Source: Paraburkholderia solitsugae (lineage in GTDB: Bacteria; Pseudomonadota; Gammaproteobacteria; Burkholderiales; Burkholderiaceae). Taken from it: 64,000 nt of DNA. Where the stretch lies: positions 57,994 to 121,993 of the forward strand of contig NZ_WOEY01000079.1 of assembly GCF_013177695.1 (NCBI RefSeq), given 5' to 3'. Position 1 is the stretch's first letter; each line of letters begins with the position of its first letter. Positions 61,340 through 64,000 of this stretch are shown here, in pieces. Position numbers and translations under genes: made by a program. The notes below the pieces were generated by a model. That model was not told the origin of the DNA. It saw only the letters and a list, made by a program, of their open reading frames with translations, and searched no databases.

Positions 61340-61903
61340 ATGCCGATCATCAACAGTCAAGTCAAACCGTTCAAGGCACAGGCTTATCACAATGGCGATT
61401 TCCAGACCGTCACTGAAGAAAGCCTGAAGGGCAAGTGGTCGGTTTTCGTTTTCTACCCGGCTGACTTCACGTTTGTCTGCCCGACCGAACTGGGCGACCT
61501 GGCCGATCGTTACGCCGAATTCAAGAAGCTCGGCGTTGAAATCTACAGCGTGTCGACCGATACGCACTTCACGCACAAGGCATGGCACGACACGTCGGAC
61601 ACGATCCGGAAGATCAAGTACCCGATGATCGCTGACCCGACGCTGGCAATCTCGCGCAACTTCGACGTGCTGATCGAAGAAGAAGGTCTGGCACTGCGCG
61701 GCACGTTCGTGATCAACCCGGAAGGCGAGATCAAGCTGGCCGAAATTCACGACAACGGCATTGGCCGTGACGCAGGCGAACTGCTGCGCAAGGTTCAAGC
61801 CGCGCAATACATCGCGGCTCACCCGGGTGAAGTTTGCCCCGCCAAGTGGACGCCGGGCGCTGAAACGCTGACCCCGTCCCTCGACCTGATCGGCAAGATC
61901 TAA
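61340..61903 (+). CDS. ahpC: Alkyl hydroperoxide reductase subunit C (peroxiredoxin)
   Basis: A 187-aa typical 2-Cys peroxiredoxin, exact family length. Peroxidatic C47 in FTFVCPTE, resolving C166 in VCPAKW. GAGG lies 9 nt before the ATG. It reduces hydrogen peroxide and organic hydroperoxides in the cytosol and is recycled by AhpF, encoded 151 bp downstream. OxyR-like site upstream suggests peroxide induction. Confidence 0.97.
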   Translation: MPIINSQVKPFKAQAYHNGDFQTVTEESLKGKWSVFVFYPADFTFVCPTELGDLADRYAEFKKLGVEIYSVSTDTHFTHKAWHDTSDTIRKIKYPMIADPTLAISRNFDVLIEEEGLALRGTFVINPEGEIKLAEIHDNGIGRDAGELLRKVQAAQYIAAHPGEVCPAKWTPGAETLTPSLDLIGKI

Positions 61904-62054
61904 GGTCTAAAAGCCTCTCGCAGTAAGCGCCTCACGGCGCATCGCCGTGCGGACCGATTGATACAGCGGTTCGCGCGTCCCCGGGCTGCGCGCCTCCTAT
62001 CCGGATGCGCGCGGCGCCCGGGACCCAACACCCCTCGTCACGGAATCGAAAGCC

Positions 62055-63647
62055 ATGCTGGACGCCAATCTCAAGACTCAGTTGAAATCCTACCTCGAAA
62101 AGGTTAGCAGGCCTATCGAGATCGTCGCTTCGCTCGACGACAGCGCGAAATCGCAAGAGTTGCTGGCGTTGCTGAACGATATCGCGACGTTGTCGGAACG
62201 CGTCACCGTGATTGAACGTCGCGGCGACAGCGAGCGCAAGCCGTCGTTTTCGATCGGCGAGCCGGGTAAGGAAACGGGCATCCGTTTCGCCGGCATTCCG
62301 ATGGGGCATGAATTTACGTCGCTCGTCCTCGCGCTTTTGCAGGTCGGCGGCCATCCGGTCAAACTCGACGATGCGGTGATCGAACAGATCCGCAGTCTCG
62401 ACGGCGACTATCAATTCGAAACGTATTTTTCGCTGTCGTGCCAGAACTGCCCGGAAGTCGTCCAGGCGCTGAACGTGATGGCGCTGCTCAACCCGCGCAT
62501 CCGCCACGTGGCGATCGACGGCGCGCTGTTCCAGAACGAAGTCGAAGCGCGCCAGATCATGGCGGTACCGACCATGTTCATGAACGGTGAAGTGTTCGGC
62601 CAGGGCCGCAGCGGTGTGAAGGAAATTCTCGCGAAGCTCGACACCAATGCCGGTGCGCGTGCGGCTAAGGAACTGGAAAAGAAGCCGGTGTTCGACACGC
62701 TGATCGTCGGCGGCGGTCCTGCGGGTGCAGCGGCTGCGATTTACTCGGCGCGCAAGGGTATTGCGACGGGTGTCGTGGCGGAACGCTTCGGCGGGCAGGT
62801 GCTCGATACGCTGGCGATCGAAAACTTCGTTTCCGTAACGGAAACGGAAGGACCGAAGTTCGCCATGGCGCTCGAGCAGCACGTAAAGAGTTACGAAGTC
62901 GACATCATGGACGTGCAGCGCGCTGAAGAGCTGATCCCGGGGCGCATCAACGAGGTACGTCTGGCGAACGGCGCGGTGCTGAAGGCGAAGACGATCATTC
63001 TGGCGACGGGCGCTCGCTGGCGCGAGATCAACGTGCCGGGCGAGCGCGAGTACCGTAACCACGGCGTGGCGTACTGCCCGCACTGCGATGGTCCGCTGTT
63101 CAAGGGCAAGCGCGTTGCGGTGATCGGCGGGGGCAACTCGGGCGTTGAAGCGGCGATCGACCTCGCGGGTATCGTGCGTGAGGTGACGCTGTTCGAATTC
63201 GGCGCGCAACTGCGTGCTGACGAAGTGCTGCAGCGAAAGCTGCGCAGCCTTGCCAACGTGACGATCGTCACGCAGGCACAGACCACGGAAATCACCGGCG
63301 ACGGCAAGAAGGTCAACGGTCTGGTCTACAAGGACCTGCGTTCGGGCGAAACGAAGAGCATTGAACTCGAAGGCGTGTTCGTGCAGATCGGTCTCGTGCC
63401 GAATACCGAATGGCTGAAGGGCACGGTCGAATTGTCGAAGCACGGCGAGATTGTCGTCGACGCACGCGGCGCGACGTCAGTGCCGGGCGTGTTCGCCGCC
63501 GGCGACGTGACCACGGTTCCGTTCAAGCAGATCGTGATTGCCGTGGGCGAGGGCGCGAAGGCATCGCTCTCCGCGTTTGACCACTTGATCCGCAGCAGTG
63601 ATGTAGACGAAGTGACAAGCGAAGCAGAAGCTGAAGCGACAGTTTGA
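62055..63647 (+). CDS. ahpF: Alkyl hydroperoxide reductase subunit F
   Basis: A 530-aa flavoprotein of normal AhpF layout: N-terminal tandem thioredoxin-like domain with C129-x2-C132 (SCQNC), FAD site GGGPAGAAAA (219-228), redox C341-x2-C344 (YCPHCD), NADH site GGGNSGVEAA and the C-terminal AAGDVT. It transfers electrons from NADH to AhpC. A strong terminator follows 21 bp after the stop. Confidence 0.97.
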   Translation: MLDANLKTQLKSYLEKVSRPIEIVASLDDSAKSQELLALLNDIATLSERVTVIERRGDSERKPSFSIGEPGKETGIRFAGIPMGHEFTSLVLALLQVGGHPVKLDDAVIEQIRSLDGDYQFETYFSLSCQNCPEVVQALNVMALLNPRIRHVAIDGALFQNEVEARQIMAVPTMFMNGEVFGQGRSGVKEILAKLDTNAGARAAKELEKKPVFDTLIVGGGPAGAAAAIYSARKGIATGVVAERFGGQVLDTLAIENFVSVTETEGPKFAMALEQHVKSYEVDIMDVQRAEELIPGRINEVRLANGAVLKAKTIILATGARWREINVPGEREYRNHGVAYCPHCDGPLFKGKRVAVIGGGNSGVEAAIDLAGIVREVTLFEFGAQLRADEVLQRKLRSLANVTIVTQAQTTEITGDGKKVNGLVYKDLRSGETKSIELEGVFVQIGLVPNTEWLKGTVELSKHGEIVVDARGATSVPGVFAAGDVTTVPFKQIVIAVGEGAKASLSAFDHLIRSSDVDEVTSEAEAEATV

Positions 63648-63667
63648 TATGCGCGAGTGAGTAGTGG

Positions 63668-63693
63668 ACGGCGGCCTTCGGGCCGCCGTTTTT
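63668..63693 (+). terminator. Rho-independent terminator of ahpCF
   Basis: ACGGCGGCC / GGCCGCCGT with a TTCG tetraloop and five T residues (63689-63693). Confidence 0.95.
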
Positions 63694-64000
63694 GTTTGCG
63701 GTGAGACCAGGCCCGCGTCAATGCGGGCTTGATCATTTCGTAATTTCGACTGACAGCGGAGGCGACGCTCTCGAAGTGCATCGCAGCAAATCCGCAAACA
63801 CCCGTTTCATTCACCCGCTCGACGCCCACCCCCAATACCGCACCAACGCCCCCTTTGTTTGGAGCCTCCCACCTAGGCCGAACTTTGACCAGGCCGAAAC
63901 ATAAGCTATTGATTTCGCGCTGTTATGCGTGCGAAGGCGGGATGGTTACTGGGTACAGGCGGGGTTAACGTTCAGGAGGCGGAAGGCTTTTTCCTGAATG
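63694..64000. other. Right-edge region, no supported gene
   Basis: No complete gene. A 6-bp stem (GCCCGC / GCGGGC) lies near 63710. On the minus strand the last 55 bases read in frame to a TAA at 63946-63948 and could be the end of a gene entering from the right, too short to judge. Confidence 0.4.

Noticed and set aside
63946..64000. Possible C-terminal end of a minus-strand gene entering from the right
   Set aside because: Only 17 codons are visible; cannot be judged.
1..64000. CRISPR arrays, tRNA or rRNA genes, prophage
   Set aside because: No spaced direct repeats, no tRNA-like cloverleaf or rRNA sequence and no phage structural genes were seen; only one IS element was found.

Overview
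The window is GC-rich and almost gap-free. Codon use is strongly GC3-biased, and the gene content (AruH-like aminotransferase, a second sigma-54 gene, LutABC, AhpCF, NIPSNAP, DUF2325, NifQ-like protein, many MFS and LysR genes) points to a Burkholderiales chromosome, most probably Paraburkholderia. That assignment is an inference from protein resemblance; no rRNA or tRNA gene is visible. 

Layout. 0-10 kb: a truncated c-di-GMP enzyme of the PdeR/Gmr type, an Lhr-type giant helicase and an autotransporter, all on the minus strand. 10-20 kb: aldo/keto reductase, an AhpD-like protein divergent from an AraC regulator, a FUSC protein, stress-type small proteins, an rpoN paralogue with its own sigma-54-like promoter, an AruH-like aminotransferase and an S10 peptidase. 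20-24 kb: a FadR-family regulator followed by lutABC (L-lactate oxidation), with a clear promoter and operator between them. 24-26 kb: LysR / GST / SDR. 26.5-27.5 kb: a complete IS1595-family element sitting inside what was a LexA (SOS) box, directly upstream of a FAN1 nuclease and XPD-like nuclease-helicase operon (27.6-31.7 kb). 31.8-39 kb: hydrolase, MscS channel, NIPSNAP, MFS pump, VpsR-like sigma-54 activator. 39.1-40.3 kb: a gene-poor stretch with perfect hairpins. 40.3-44.3 kb: orphan CpaE-like ATPase, methyltransferase, NadV. 

44.4-51.3 kb is the most coherent accessory unit: a molybdate/tungstate importer (binding protein plus a fused permease-ATPase), a small molybdopterin-domain protein, a NifQ-like protein, a single-domain ModE, a DUF2325 protein and a probable hidden 168-aa gene. 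I found four inverted repeats with the 9-N6-9 geometry of the E. coli ModE operator. They precede the importer, the oxidoreductase-nifQ-modE operon, the DUF2325 gene and the hidden gene, so the region reads as one local ModE regulon with two uncharacterised members. 

52-58 kb: MFS pump (with a 27-bp tandem duplication), NTF2-like protein, prolyl 4-hydroxylase, GNAT, second MFS pump. 58-61 kb: a PEP mutase/isocitrate lyase-family gene with a sigma-54-type promoter, divergent from a PrpR-like activator, with tandem 12-bp dyads between them. 61-64 kb: ahpC-ahpF with an OxyR-like site and a terminator. Sigma-54 biology recurs: one rpoN, two activators and two candidate -24/-12 promoters.
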